The notes under the pieces were generated by a model. That model saw only the letters and a list, made by a program, of their open reading frames with translations, ran no database searches and was not told where the DNA came from. A stretch of DNA of 64,000 nucleotides from Hymenobacter puniceus (GTDB lineage: Bacteria > Bacteroidota > Bacteroidia > Cytophagales > Hymenobacteraceae). The stretch's first letter is position 1. Each line of letters starts with the position of its first letter. Below, one piece after another: positions 16,694-24,769 of the stretch. The stretch spans positions 62,001 to 126,000 of the forward strand of contig NZ_JACSCX010000006.1 in assembly GCF_014333525.1 (NCBI RefSeq), written 5' to 3'. The position numbers and the translations under genes are program-made.

Positions 16694-17317
16694 ATGGGTA
16701 AAGTAAAGCCTCATAGAACCGGCCCTTCGCTGGATATGACCCCGATGGTGGATCTGGCCTTCCTGCTGGTGACATTCTTCATGCTGACCACCAAATTCTC
16801 TCCAGAGGAAGTGGTGGTGGTTGATACGCCTTCTTCTACTTCTGACTTCAAGCTGCCGGAGAGCAATGTAATCCGCCTTCTGATCGACAAAGACAAGCGT
16901 GTCTTCTTCGGTCTGGAAAGCGACAAAGCCCGCCCGGTATTGCTTGATAAGATGGCCGCCAAGTATGGTGTCACCTTCACCGAGAAGCAAAAGAAAGCCT
17001 TTAGTGGCCTCAACAGCTTCGGCGTTCCAATTCAGCAGCTTGGCTCCCTTTTGAGCATGTCTACTGAGGCTCGCAAAGAAGTGAAGCAGCCCGGTCTTTT
17101 GTCTGTTACCGATACGGTGCAGCTGCTGGACTGGGTGATGGAAGCCCGTAAGGCCAACCAGGAAGCGGTTGGTAAGCCCACGTTTATCGCCATCAAAGGT
17201 GATAACAACGCGGACGTAGCTACCGTGAAGCGTGTCATCCAGCTGATGCAAAACAAGAACATCAACCGTTTCAACCTCGTTACTGACTTGGAAACCAAGC
17301 CGGTGGTGAGCCGTTAA
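16694..17317 (+). CDS. exbD: ExbD/TolR family protein, first copy
   Basis: A 207-residue protein with a short cytoplasmic N-terminus, one membrane helix containing the proton-relay Asp (DMTPMVDLAFLLVTFFMLT, about residues 14-32), and a periplasmic domain. It is larger than the second copy because of an insertion in the middle of the periplasmic domain (around residues 85-140, rich in Lys/Leu and including SFGVPIQQLGS). Family knowledge: ExbD transmits proton-motive force from ExbB to TonB. It begins 65 bases after exbB and is followed by the second copy after 12 bases, so it is co-transcribed. Confidence 0.94.
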   Translation: MGKVKPHRTGPSLDMTPMVDLAFLLVTFFMLTTKFSPEEVVVVDTPSSTSDFKLPESNVIRLLIDKDKRVFFGLESDKARPVLLDKMAAKYGVTFTEKQKKAFSGLNSFGVPIQQLGSLLSMSTEARKEVKQPGLLSVTDTVQLLDWVMEARKANQEAVGKPTFIAIKGDNNADVATVKRVIQLMQNKNINRFNLVTDLETKPVVSR

Positions 17318-17329
17318 ACCAGCAGCGAC

Positions 17330-17848
17330 ATGGCAGAAATACAACAACAAGCCGACTCTGGTAAAGGAGGAAAGAAGCGGGCCAAAAAAATGTCGACCAA
17401 AATCGACATGACCCCGATGGTGGATTTGGCCTTCCTGCTTCTGACCTTCTTCATGCTGACCACGACGTTCAATAAGCCGAACGTGATGCAGCTGACCATG
17501 CCGGTAAAGGAAAAGAACCCCGAAGAACAATCCCAGATCAAGGCATCCAATGCCTTCACGATTCTGATGGGAGAGGCCAACAAAGTATACTTCTACGACG
17601 GCCTGCTGGCCGACGATGTGAAGCCTGAGTTGAAGCTCTCCAACTACTCGGCTGACGGCATTCGTAAGGAATTGCTGTCCCGCCGTCGGAATCCAGATCT
17701 GGTGGTACTCATCAAGCCGGACGATAAGTCCAACTACCAGAACATGGTAGATATCTTGGATGAGATGAACATAACCGACCAGAAGAAATATGCGTTGGTT
17801 GACATTTCGAAGGCTGACTTGGAGCTCATTAAATCCTCCGGACTATGA
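17330..17848 (+). CDS. exbD: ExbD/TolR family protein, second copy
   Basis: A 172-residue paralogue of the preceding gene with the same membrane segment (IDMTPMVDLAFLLLTFFMLT) and its essential Asp, preceded by a Lys-rich tail. The periplasmic domain is of standard ExbD length and ends VDISKADLELIKSSGL. Two ExbD types in one operon are common in Bacteroidota and suggest a hetero-dimer under the ExbB ring. The stop overlaps the tonB start by four bases (17845-17848), a coupling of translation that fits a stoichiometric complex. Confidence 0.94.
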   Translation: MAEIQQQADSGKGGKKRAKKMSTKIDMTPMVDLAFLLLTFFMLTTTFNKPNVMQLTMPVKEKNPEEQSQIKASNAFTILMGEANKVYFYDGLLADDVKPELKLSNYSADGIRKELLSRRRNPDLVVLIKPDDKSNYQNMVDILDEMNITDQKKYALVDISKADLELIKSSGL

Positions 17849-18672
17849 TGGATAACGCGCAAATAGCGCAGGCGAGCCTCAACGACATCGTATTTGAAGG
17901 CCGGAACAAGGCCTACGGTGCGTATGTGTTGCGGCGCTTGTACAACAAGCACGTCACGCGCGCCCTTCTCATCGCAGTTGCCTTCTTTGCCCTACTCGTA
18001 AGCTTCCCGCTGATTGCACGAATCTTCAGCGACAACACGGTAGTGGAAGAAGACAAGATGTTGAAGGAAAACGTCCTGATGGATGCCCCTCCATTGGACC
18101 AGACCAAACCACCGCCACCGCCGCCACCGCCGGAGGCACCACCACCGCCACCACCGAAGCTCTCCACCATCAAATTCACCCCTCCGGTCGTGAAAAAAGA
18201 TGAGGAGGTAGTGAAGCAGGAGGAAATTCCAGATCAGAAGGAGCTGGAAGATAAGGTAGTTTCGACCGTCACGGTAAAAGGCAACACTGATAACCCAATC
18301 GACTTGAATGGGCTGGAAGGTGAAGGCAACAAAGTGGTGGAAGAGGTAGTAGAGCAGAAAGTCTACCAGTACGTGGAGCAAATGCCCGTATTCCCTGGTG
18401 GACAGGAAGCTTTGCTGCAATACATTGGCAAGAACATTAAGTATCCTGCACTGGCTCTGCGTAACCAGGTAGAAGGCAAAGTATTTATTGCTTTCGTGGT
18501 TGGTCCGGATGGCCAAGTGTCAGATGTGAAAGTTCAAAAGGGCATTGGCGCTGGCTGCGACGAAGAAGCTAGCCGCGTAATCAAGACCCTGCCAAAGTTT
18601 GCACCAGGTAAGCAGAACGGCCGTGCCGTGAGCGTATCTTACACAGTACCGGTAACCTTCGCTATTAAGTAA
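17845..18672 (+). CDS. tonB: TonB energy transducer, first copy
   Basis: A 275-residue protein. The N-terminal cytoplasmic segment holds LNDIVFEGRNKAYGAYVLRR, one membrane helix follows (about residues 38-58), then a Pro-rich spacer with runs of 8 and 6 prolines (about 90-112) and an acidic/Lys linker. The TonB C-terminal domain is residues 175-275: PVFPGGQEALLQYI, then VFIAFVVGPDGQVSDVKVQK and the terminal ...VSYTVPVTFAIK. Family knowledge: the C-terminus contacts TonB-dependent receptors in the outer membrane. It is the last gene of the exb operon and is followed by a strong terminator. Confidence 0.95.
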   Translation: MMDNAQIAQASLNDIVFEGRNKAYGAYVLRRLYNKHVTRALLIAVAFFALLVSFPLIARIFSDNTVVEEDKMLKENVLMDAPPLDQTKPPPPPPPPEAPPPPPPKLSTIKFTPPVVKKDEEVVKQEEIPDQKELEDKVVSTVTVKGNTDNPIDLNGLEGEGNKVVEEVVEQKVYQYVEQMPVFPGGQEALLQYIGKNIKYPALALRNQVEGKVFIAFVVGPDGQVSDVKVQKGIGAGCDEEASRVIKTLPKFAPGKQNGRAVSVSYTVPVTFAIK

Positions 18673-18704
18673 GCATACCACGTTTGGCCTCGGTCAAACA
18701 ACTT

Positions 18705-18742
18705 AAAATCCCGCATTTGGCTTTGGCCGGATGCGGGATTTT
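18705..18742 (+). terminator. Intrinsic terminator of the exb-tonB operon
   Basis: A 12-bp stem (18705-18716 with 18731-18742) followed by a T-run, 32 bases past the tonB stop. Confidence 0.92.
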
Positions 18743-18897
18743 TTTTGCAAAAAAATATATACGGCTTGCATACTATATAAAATCAGGCATGCGTTATATT
18801 CTTGAAAGCCAGACGACAGGAGGTTAGTAGGGAGGTTGGAAGTTTGGTTTGGGAGTGCGCTACGTGTATCCGTTTCACCTTTAGCCCTATATGCCCC

Positions 18898-19734
18898 ATG
18901 ACCAACAACACCCTCGATCTGCGCACCGCCACTCTCGACGACATGGTCTTCGAGGGACGCAACAAGGCGTACGGCGCCTTCCTGCTTCGGCGCCTCTATC
19001 ATCAGCATTTAGCGCGGGCCTCGGCTACTGCTATTGTGCTGAGTCTGCTATTCATCAGCTCGCCGCTGGTAATCCGGTACCTGTTTCCGCCAATAGTGGT
19101 AGCTCCGGATGTCTTTGTTTTGCCCGATGAAGGTATCACACTGATTGAGCCACCTGTGTTTGATGACCATAAGGTGGAGCCGGCTAAGCAAGTGGCCGTT
19201 ACGGTTAAGCCTCCACAGGCTACTACCCCCACTAAAGTGGTAAAGGACGAGTTGGTAAAACCGGAAATAGCTAAACCGGAAATCACGGAGGTGGGCCCAA
19301 TAGCCGAGGTAGATGGTCCGACTGGCCCGGTTGCCATCCCTGGCTCGTCGACCGGCAGTCTTACAGGCAACCCCACTGGCACCACCGACTCTGGCACGAC
19401 CAAGACGACAGCGCCGCCTAAGCCGTTTATCACGGCGGAAGTAATGCCACAATTTGTGGGTGGCCAGGAAGCGCTAATGCGCTATATGCAGAAAAACCTG
19501 CGCTACCCGGCACAGGCATTACGCAACAGTGTGTCTGGCCGCGTATATATTTCCTTCACAGTGCTGGCCAGCGGCGACATTGCCGATGTACAGGTACTGA
19601 AAGGCCTGGGCTTTGGAACGGATGAGGAAGCCAGCCGGGTGGTAAAGAATATGCCGGCCTGGACTCCGGGCCAGCAGAACAAGCGTACCGTTGCAGTACG
19701 CTATACCTTGCCTATCACCTTCCGCTACGAGTAG
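18898..19734 (+). CDS. tonB: TonB energy transducer, second copy
   Basis: A 278-residue paralogue of the previous TonB. From ATG 18898 the N-terminal motif LDDMVFEGRNKAYGAFLLRR is almost the same as in copy one, followed by a membrane helix, a Lys/Pro/Val linker instead of a polyproline run (residues 95-185), a Thr/Gly-rich segment, and the TonB C-terminal domain (PQFVGGQEALMRYM to RYTLPITFRYE). An ATG at 18802 is in frame but adds unlikely residues. It has its own terminator and lies behind the terminator of the exb operon, so it is probably expressed separately and may serve different receptors. That partition is inference. TATTCTTG near 18795 is one base off the -7 consensus. Confidence 0.93.
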   Translation: MTNNTLDLRTATLDDMVFEGRNKAYGAFLLRRLYHQHLARASATAIVLSLLFISSPLVIRYLFPPIVVAPDVFVLPDEGITLIEPPVFDDHKVEPAKQVAVTVKPPQATTPTKVVKDELVKPEIAKPEITEVGPIAEVDGPTGPVAIPGSSTGSLTGNPTGTTDSGTTKTTAPPKPFITAEVMPQFVGGQEALMRYMQKNLRYPAQALRNSVSGRVYISFTVLASGDIADVQVLKGLGFGTDEEASRVVKNMPAWTPGQQNKRTVAVRYTLPITFRYE

Positions 19735-19794
19735 CCGATACAGTATCAACGGCCACTAAGTATCAGTTAGTTACGCTGGAGCAATTTTTAAAGG

Positions 19795-19837
19795 GTCAAA
19801 AATCAGTTGGTTTACAATAAACCGGCTGATTTTTGAC
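19795..19837 (+). terminator. Intrinsic terminator after the second tonB
   Basis: A 20-bp stem with two G-U pairs (19795-19814 with 19818-19837), a 3-base loop and a run of eight T after it. Confidence 0.9.
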
Positions 19838-19939
19838 TTTTTTTGTGGCAACAACGCGCCTCACTCATCGTTTAGACGAACCAGTGCAGGAAAAAAAAGT
19901 GTTACATAAGCGCCCGGCACTTCAACCGGGCTGGCAAAC

Positions 19940-20200
19940 ATGACCAACCGACCCACAACCGAAGAACGCCTCAACCAAACAGGTCCCAAAACGCTGTTGC
20001 GCTACTTCCTGCTATTGATGACTATCGTCTATATTGGTTTGGGCATCTGTTTATGGATTGCACCCATTGCGCTTAATCTTACCCCTACTGTTCGCCGGAT
20101 CTTGGGCGGGGTATTCGTGCTGTATGGAATCATTAGATTTGTCCGCATCTACCGGGAACATTTTCAGACTTTCTCCAAGCATGACCGCACCACTCGTTAA
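19940..20200 (+). CDS. Small two-helix membrane protein
   Basis: An 86-residue protein with a polar N-terminus and two predicted membrane helices (about residues 20-42 and 52-68), ending in a basic tail REHFQTFSKHDRTTR. I do not recognise a named family. It ends one base before the ATG of the PstS-like lipoprotein gene, so the two are one transcription unit, and the topology (both ends inside, short outside loop) suits a small accessory subunit. The link to phosphate-type binding or TonB function is inference from position only. Confidence 0.72.
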   Translation: MTNRPTTEERLNQTGPKTLLRYFLLLMTIVYIGLGICLWIAPIALNLTPTVRRILGGVFVLYGIIRFVRIYREHFQTFSKHDRTTR

Positions 20201-20201
20201 T

Positions 20202-21149
20202 ATGCAGCGCCTAGGTTTGCCGCTGGCTCTCGGGGCTATGCTGCTTGGCAGCTGCAACCAGAACCCTGACGCCAATACGGGCCCAAATGATGATACGGCA
20301 ACCAGCGGCCGGATTCAGATCAGTGTAGATGAGACGTTTGCTCCTATCGTTAAATCACAGGTAGACACGTTTCAGAAGCTCTACACTTACGCGCATATTG
20401 ATGCGGCTTATAAAGCCGAGGACTATGTGGCCAACGATCTGGTGACCGGCAAAGTGCGGGCTGTAGTGCTTTCACGCCCGCTTACAGCAGAGGAACAGGC
20501 TGATCTGGAAAAACAGAAGCTGTTTCCGCGTACTACCAAGATTGCTACCGATGGCTTGGCTATCATTCTGCACCCATCCAATCCTGACTCTCTGTTGACG
20601 ATGGCTCAGCTCAAGGCTATCTTCACGGGGCAAACCAGTAGCTGGAGGCAAATCAGTGGTAAAGACAAGCTGGACAAGATTAATGTGGTATTTGATGCCA
20701 ACCGCTCCAGCACCACCCGTTATGTACAGGACTCGATTACGCGGGGCACAGCCCTCACCAAGCAGGTATTCGCCGCAAAATCGAACCCGGCGCTCCTCGA
20801 TTACGTTGCTACTCATCCAAACGCTATAGGCATAGTAGGCGCCAACTGGATCAGTGACCGGGACGACGCGGCTGTACAACGGTTCTTGAAGCAGGTACGG
20901 GTAGCAGGCATCAGCAAATCAGCCAGCCCTAAATCTGAAGAAGATTACTTGCAGCCATATCAAGCTTTTCTGGCCCTGAAAACCTACCCGCTACGGCGTG
21001 AAGTATATATTATCAGCCGTGAAGGGCGGGCCGGACTTGGCACCGGTTTTGCATCCTTTGCAGCAGGTACCAAAGGGCAGCTAATAGTGCTCAAGTCGGG
21101 AATGATGCCTGCTACCGGGCAAACCCGGATTGTCACTATCAAGAAGTAA
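20202..21149 (+). CDS. PstS-like substrate-binding lipoprotein
   Basis: From ATG 20202 the protein has 315 residues with a lipoprotein signal (MQRLGLPLALGAMLLGSC, Cys18). The mature part has the PstS/PBP-like pattern: IQISVDETFAPIVKSQ, VLSRPLTAEEQADLEKQ, KIATDGLAIILHPSNPDS and TMAQLKAIFTGQTSSWRQ. That last stretch is the family sequence around the ligand-binding loop. Longer starts (20181, 20034) exist; 20202 gives the best signal peptide and directly follows the upstream stop. No pstC, pstA or pstB is near, so it is not a plain ABC transporter subunit here. It is sandwiched between tonB and a TPR gene. Confidence 0.85.
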   Translation: MQRLGLPLALGAMLLGSCNQNPDANTGPNDDTATSGRIQISVDETFAPIVKSQVDTFQKLYTYAHIDAAYKAEDYVANDLVTGKVRAVVLSRPLTAEEQADLEKQKLFPRTTKIATDGLAIILHPSNPDSLLTMAQLKAIFTGQTSSWRQISGKDKLDKINVVFDANRSSTTRYVQDSITRGTALTKQVFAAKSNPALLDYVATHPNAIGIVGANWISDRDDAAVQRFLKQVRVAGISKSASPKSEEDYLQPYQAFLALKTYPLRREVYIISREGRAGLGTGFASFAAGTKGQLIVLKSGMMPATGQTRIVTIKK

Positions 21150-21189
21150 CAGTCCTTTCCACAGAAACACACCTTTTTTCACCAACCTT

Positions 21190-22809
21190 ATGCTCATGAA
21201 CTTCAAGCCCTGGAATCTTTCGTTCCTCGTTGCCTTGTCAGTTTCCGGCTCTGCCGCTTTCGCTCAGACGACTCCCCAGAAATCCATTGAACTGGAGCGT
21301 TACAGCGAAGCACGCGCCGCTTTGTTGCGTCAGGGCCAATCGGCCGAATCTTCGTTCGAGCTGGGTCGCCTGTACCAGATGCGCGCTATGCCTGACTCGG
21401 CTGCCTACTATTTCAACCGCATCAGCCTCGACCCCAAAAACCCGATGACCATGGTGGCTGCAGGTCGTGCCGCGTTGGCACAGGGCAAAGCGGCTGAGGC
21501 GCAGGTGCAGTTCGACAATGCGGTGAAAGCCAGCAAAGGCAAGGATGCCAAAGTCTACACCATGATTGCGCAGGCTTATGGTGAGTCGGATCTGAAGGAC
21601 GCGTCGAAAGGCCTTACCTACGTTGATGCAGCGCACAAGCTCAATAAGAACAAAGACGATGCAGCTTTGATGATTGCTCGTGGCAACATCTACGCTAAAT
21701 CGGAGAGCGGTGGCGGTGAGGCCATGAACAGCTACGAGCGTGCCCTTCTGGCCGATCCAAACAGCGCCCAGGCCAGCTACCGCAAAGGAGAGCTGAACGT
21801 TCGTTCGCGTAACTACAATGACGCCCGCACTGCGTTTGAAAAAGCCATCAGCGTTGATCCTAACTACGCTCCGGCTTACAACGCATTGGCAGAAACGTAT
21901 TTTTATGCCGGCAAGTACGACGACGCGCTTGCTACCTTCCAGAAGTACCAGGGAGTGGCTGAGAAGTCGCCAGGTACGGATGCAAAGTATGCTTCTTTCC
22001 TGTTTCTGACCAAGAAGTATCCGGAAGCACTGGTGGAAGTGGAGAAAGTATTGGCCCGCGACCCGCAGAACGTGACCATGAACCGTCTGAAGGCCTATTC
22101 GTTGTTTGAAACCGGCAAGAACGCCGAGGCTCTTACAGCTATGGAGGCTTATATGAAGGTACAGCCCGCTGACAAGCTCATCACCGAAGACTACGTGTAC
22201 TACGGTAAGATGCTCTCAAAAGCAGGTCGTGCTGATGAAGGCACTGCTGCTATCCAGAAGGCTATTGCTGCTGACCCGAAGAAGGCTGCCGAGTTGCAGA
22301 ACGAGCTGGCGGCTAGCTACATGCTAGCTAAAAACTACCCTGCTGCCATCAAGGCCTATCAGTCGAAGATGAAAGCAGACGGCACGCCTGAGCTAACCGA
22401 CCAGATCCGTCTGGCCGTAGCCTACGGTGGAAACAAGCAGTATGACAAGGCTGACAGCCTCTACAATGCTGTGCTGGTGGCTCGTCCAACGTACGTTCCT
22501 GGCTACCTGATGCGCGCCAAAGCCAACTACTACATGGACCCAGATTCCAAGCAGGGTTTGGCTAAGCCTCACTATGAGAAGTACATTGAGATGGCCAAGG
22601 CCGATCCAGCTAAGTACAAGGACGGGCTGGTAGAAGCCAACAGCTACCTCGGCTACTACTACTATCAGAAAGGAGACAAGAATACTGCTGCTCCTTACTA
22701 CAAGGAAGTACTGGTGCTTGACCCTACCAACGAGAATGCTAATTCGGTAATCAAGTCGATGCAGGCACCAGCCAAGGCTCCGGCTAAAGCTGCTCCAAAG
22801 AAGAAGTAA
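21190..22809 (+). CDS. Secreted TPR-repeat protein
   Basis: A 539-residue protein from ATG 21190. A signal peptide ending in SAAFAQ is followed by at least ten tetratricopeptide-like helix pairs, for example AYNALAETYFYAGKYDDALATF and AELQNELAASYMLAKNYPAAI (each given in part), over residues 35-520, and a basic Ala/Pro/Lys tail. TPRs are protein-interaction scaffolds. The gene begins 40 bases after the PstS-like gene and ends before a large bidirectional hairpin, so it is the last gene of the module. Location outside the cytoplasmic membrane is supported by the signal peptide; whether periplasmic or surface-bound is unknown. Confidence 0.88.
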   Translation: MLMNFKPWNLSFLVALSVSGSAAFAQTTPQKSIELERYSEARAALLRQGQSAESSFELGRLYQMRAMPDSAAYYFNRISLDPKNPMTMVAAGRAALAQGKAAEAQVQFDNAVKASKGKDAKVYTMIAQAYGESDLKDASKGLTYVDAAHKLNKNKDDAALMIARGNIYAKSESGGGEAMNSYERALLADPNSAQASYRKGELNVRSRNYNDARTAFEKAISVDPNYAPAYNALAETYFYAGKYDDALATFQKYQGVAEKSPGTDAKYASFLFLTKKYPEALVEVEKVLARDPQNVTMNRLKAYSLFETGKNAEALTAMEAYMKVQPADKLITEDYVYYGKMLSKAGRADEGTAAIQKAIAADPKKAAELQNELAASYMLAKNYPAAIKAYQSKMKADGTPELTDQIRLAVAYGGNKQYDKADSLYNAVLVARPTYVPGYLMRAKANYYMDPDSKQGLAKPHYEKYIEMAKADPAKYKDGLVEANSYLGYYYYQKGDKNTAAPYYKEVLVLDPTNENANSVIKSMQAPAKAPAKAAPKKK

Positions 22810-22811
22810 TT

Positions 22812-22873
22812 CCGTTGCGTTAAACAAAAAAGGCCTGCTACTTGGTAGCGGGCCTTTTTGTTTAACGCAACGG
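22812..22873. terminator. Large bidirectional terminator between TPR and rluD-like genes
   Basis: Perfect 19-bp outer arms (22812-22830 and 22855-22873) extend inward into aggcctgcta/tagcgggcct, giving a stem of nearly 29 bp around a 4-base loop. A and T runs within both arms suit termination from either side. Confidence 0.9.
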
Positions 22874-22882
22874 ATGCCAGCA

Positions 22883-23974
22883 CTATTTCTCAAAGCCAGC
22901 CCAATGTTCCAATAAGGCCGTAAAATCGGCCGGCAGTTCTGCCTCGAACTGCATCTGCTCGCCCGTAACCGGATGTACAAAGCCCAATGACTTGGCATGC
23001 AATGCCTGGCGCGGCATTAGCTCGAATGCTTTTTCCACAAAGGCTTTGTAAGCACCGGTGCGCTGGCCGTACAGCACTTTGGTACCGCCATACGTAGCAT
23101 CCGAAAACAGTGAGTGGCCGATGTGTTTCATGTGCACCCGAATCTGGTGGGTGCGGCCTGTTTCGAGGTTGCACTGCACCAATGCCACGTAACCGAACGT
23201 CTGGAGCACTTTGTAATGCGTAACGGCGTGCTTGCCGTGCTCGTCGCCGAGCGGAAATACGGTCTGCACTTTGCGGTCTTTCAGGCTGCGGCCAATATTG
23301 GTACTGATGGTGCCCTCTGTCTCCTTCGGAATTCCCCAGACCAGTGCCAGGTAAGTGCGCTCGATGGTATGGTGGAAGAACTGCTGCGAAAGATGCGTCA
23401 TGGCCCATTCCGTTTTGCCGATAACTAGCAGCCCCGACGTGTCTTTATCGATGCGGTGGATTAGACCGGGCCGGATGTCGCCGTTGCGACCGGTGGGTAG
23501 ATTATTCAGGTGATAGGAAAGGCCATTTACCAGCGTACCGCACCAGTGCCCGAAGGCCGGATGCACTACCATACCGGCGGGCTTGTTCACCATCAGCAAC
23601 GATTCGTCTTCGTAGCGAATATCCAGCTCCATTTCCTCGGGCTGCACGCCTACCTCACGAGGTGGCTCGGGCAGCGTGATGGTTATCACGTCGCCGGGCT
23701 TTACGCGGTAGTTGGATTTCACGGCCCGCTCGTTTACCTGCACCGCCTCGGCCTTGATGGCGTTCTGGATTTTGGTGCGGGAAGCATTCTGCAGGCGGTT
23801 GAGCAGAAATTTGTCCAGCCGAATCAGTTCCTGCCGCTTGTCGGCATGAATGCGGTGGTGCTCATACAGTTCGTCTTCGCCTTCAGTTTCCTCGTCGTCA
23901 TCATCCTGCTCGGGAGCAGAAAGCAGCGGCAATGGAGCTACAAAATCGTCGTCGGTTGCGTCAGGAGTGGTCAT
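22883..23974 (-). CDS. rluD: RluA-family 23S rRNA pseudouridine synthase
   Basis: A 363-residue protein from ATG 23974. After an acidic N-terminal tail of about 45 residues comes an S4 RNA-binding domain (RLDKFLLNRLQNASRTKIQN, given in part) and the catalytic domain with LIHRIDKDTSGLLVIGKT, the RluA-family sequence with the essential Asp. RluD-type enzymes modify helix 69 of 23S rRNA. The symbol is a best guess: S4 domain plus length fit RluD better than RluA or RluC. The acidic tail is unusual in length but common in Bacteroidota. It is convergent with the TPR gene. Confidence 0.88.
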   Translation of the reverse strand: MTTPDATDDDFVAPLPLLSAPEQDDDDEETEGEDELYEHHRIHADKRQELIRLDKFLLNRLQNASRTKIQNAIKAEAVQVNERAVKSNYRVKPGDVITITLPEPPREVGVQPEEMELDIRYEDESLLMVNKPAGMVVHPAFGHWCGTLVNGLSYHLNNLPTGRNGDIRPGLIHRIDKDTSGLLVIGKTEWAMTHLSQQFFHHTIERTYLALVWGIPKETEGTISTNIGRSLKDRKVQTVFPLGDEHGKHAVTHYKVLQTFGYVALVQCNLETGRTHQIRVHMKHIGHSLFSDATYGGTKVLYGQRTGAYKAFVEKAFELMPRQALHAKSLGFVHPVTGEQMQFEAELPADFTALLEHWAGFEK

Positions 23975-24012
23975 AGGGTGCGAAAGGAACATGTAACCCT
24001 TCTATAAACAAC

Positions 24013-24040
24013 GAAGCCGGAGCACAGCGGCTCCGGCTTC
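24013..24040 (-). terminator. Hairpin downstream of the ompH pair
   Basis: An 11-bp GC-rich stem (24013-24023 with 24030-24040), 30 bases past the stop of the second ompH, with a weak GTTGTTT tail on the minus strand. Confidence 0.65.
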
Positions 24041-24069
24041 ATTACTGAACTGATAAGGTGGTAACGGCC

Positions 24070-24720
24070 TTATTTCTTCGTTTTGGTTTTGGTCTTGGTA
24101 GAAGCAGCCGGAGTAGCGGGAGCAGCGGCTGGGGTGGCAGCCTTAGGAGCCGCCTGCGCAGCGCCTGGGGTTACACCCATCTTCTTCAATACCAGATCCG
24201 AAATATCGCCTTCTTTCGGGCCGTGCAGCAGCACTGGGCTGGCCCCATCGGAGTTCAGCACGTAGGTGTAGCCGTTTTCTTCGGCCACCACGTCAATCGT
24301 CTTCTGGAGCTTGTCGAGGGCGGGCTTCAGCAGGGTCTGCTGCTTCTGCTGCAGGCTCTGGTCGGCGCTGCGCTGGAACTCCTGGATGGACTGCTGCAGA
24401 TTGGTCAGCTCCTTCTCTTTATCGGCCCGCACGGCTTCGGCCATAGCAGCTCCACCTTTCTGGTAAGCTTCTGCCTTGGTCTGGTATTCCTGGTATTTGC
24501 TTTTCAGCTGGTTTTCAAGCTGGGTGCTGAACGCCTTCAGGTCCGACTCGATCTGGCGGCTCTCTGGCATCTGGCTCAGCACATACTCTACGCTGGTATA
24601 GCCGATCTTCAGTGGACCACTGGTGCTCGTGGTGGCCGTAGTAGGCGCCTGCGCCAGCGTAGCCGTGGCCGAGGTGAAAGTGAGGGCGGCCGCAGCCAAC
24701 GCAACGCGGAATAGGTTCAT
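24070..24720 (-). CDS. OmpH/Skp-like periplasmic chaperone, second copy
   Basis: A 216-residue protein from ATG 24720 (ATG 24729 is also possible). A signal peptide ending ATLAQ is followed by LKIGYTSVEYVLSQMPES, a long coiled-coil of Gln/Lys/Glu-rich heptads (about residues 60-125), and the Skp-like ending TIDVVAEENGYTYVLNSDG. The C-terminus has an extra Ala/Pro/Thr-rich tail ending in KTKTKTKK. Skp holds unfolded outer-membrane proteins on their way to BamA, matching the position downstream of bamA. It lies 46 bases after the first copy and has its own candidate promoter element. Confidence 0.9.
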   Translation of the reverse strand: MNLFRVALAAAALTFTSATATLAQAPTTATTSTSGPLKIGYTSVEYVLSQMPESRQIESDLKAFSTQLENQLKSKYQEYQTKAEAYQKGGAAMAEAVRADKEKELTNLQQSIQEFQRSADQSLQQKQQTLLKPALDKLQKTIDVVAEENGYTYVLNSDGASPVLLHGPKEGDISDLVLKKMGVTPGAAQAAPKAATPAAAPATPAASTKTKTKTKK

Positions 24721-24761
24721 CGTGGTCATCAAAAGAGAAACGTCTGAGGTTGTTTGAAGTA

Positions 24762-24769
24762 CAAAGTTA
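24762..24769 (-). promoter_or_regulatory. Candidate internal -7 element before the second ompH
   Basis: Minus-strand TAACTTTG matches TAnnTTTG, 41 bases before ATG 24720. It overlaps the stop of the first ompH copy and could allow separate expression of the second. Confidence 0.4.

Noticed and set aside
15750..22809. Horizontal transfer of the Exb/TonB region
   Set aside because: Codon use is somewhat less GC-rich than in neighbours, but the genes are typical Bacteroidota ones with the usual promoters, so high expression is a simpler reason.
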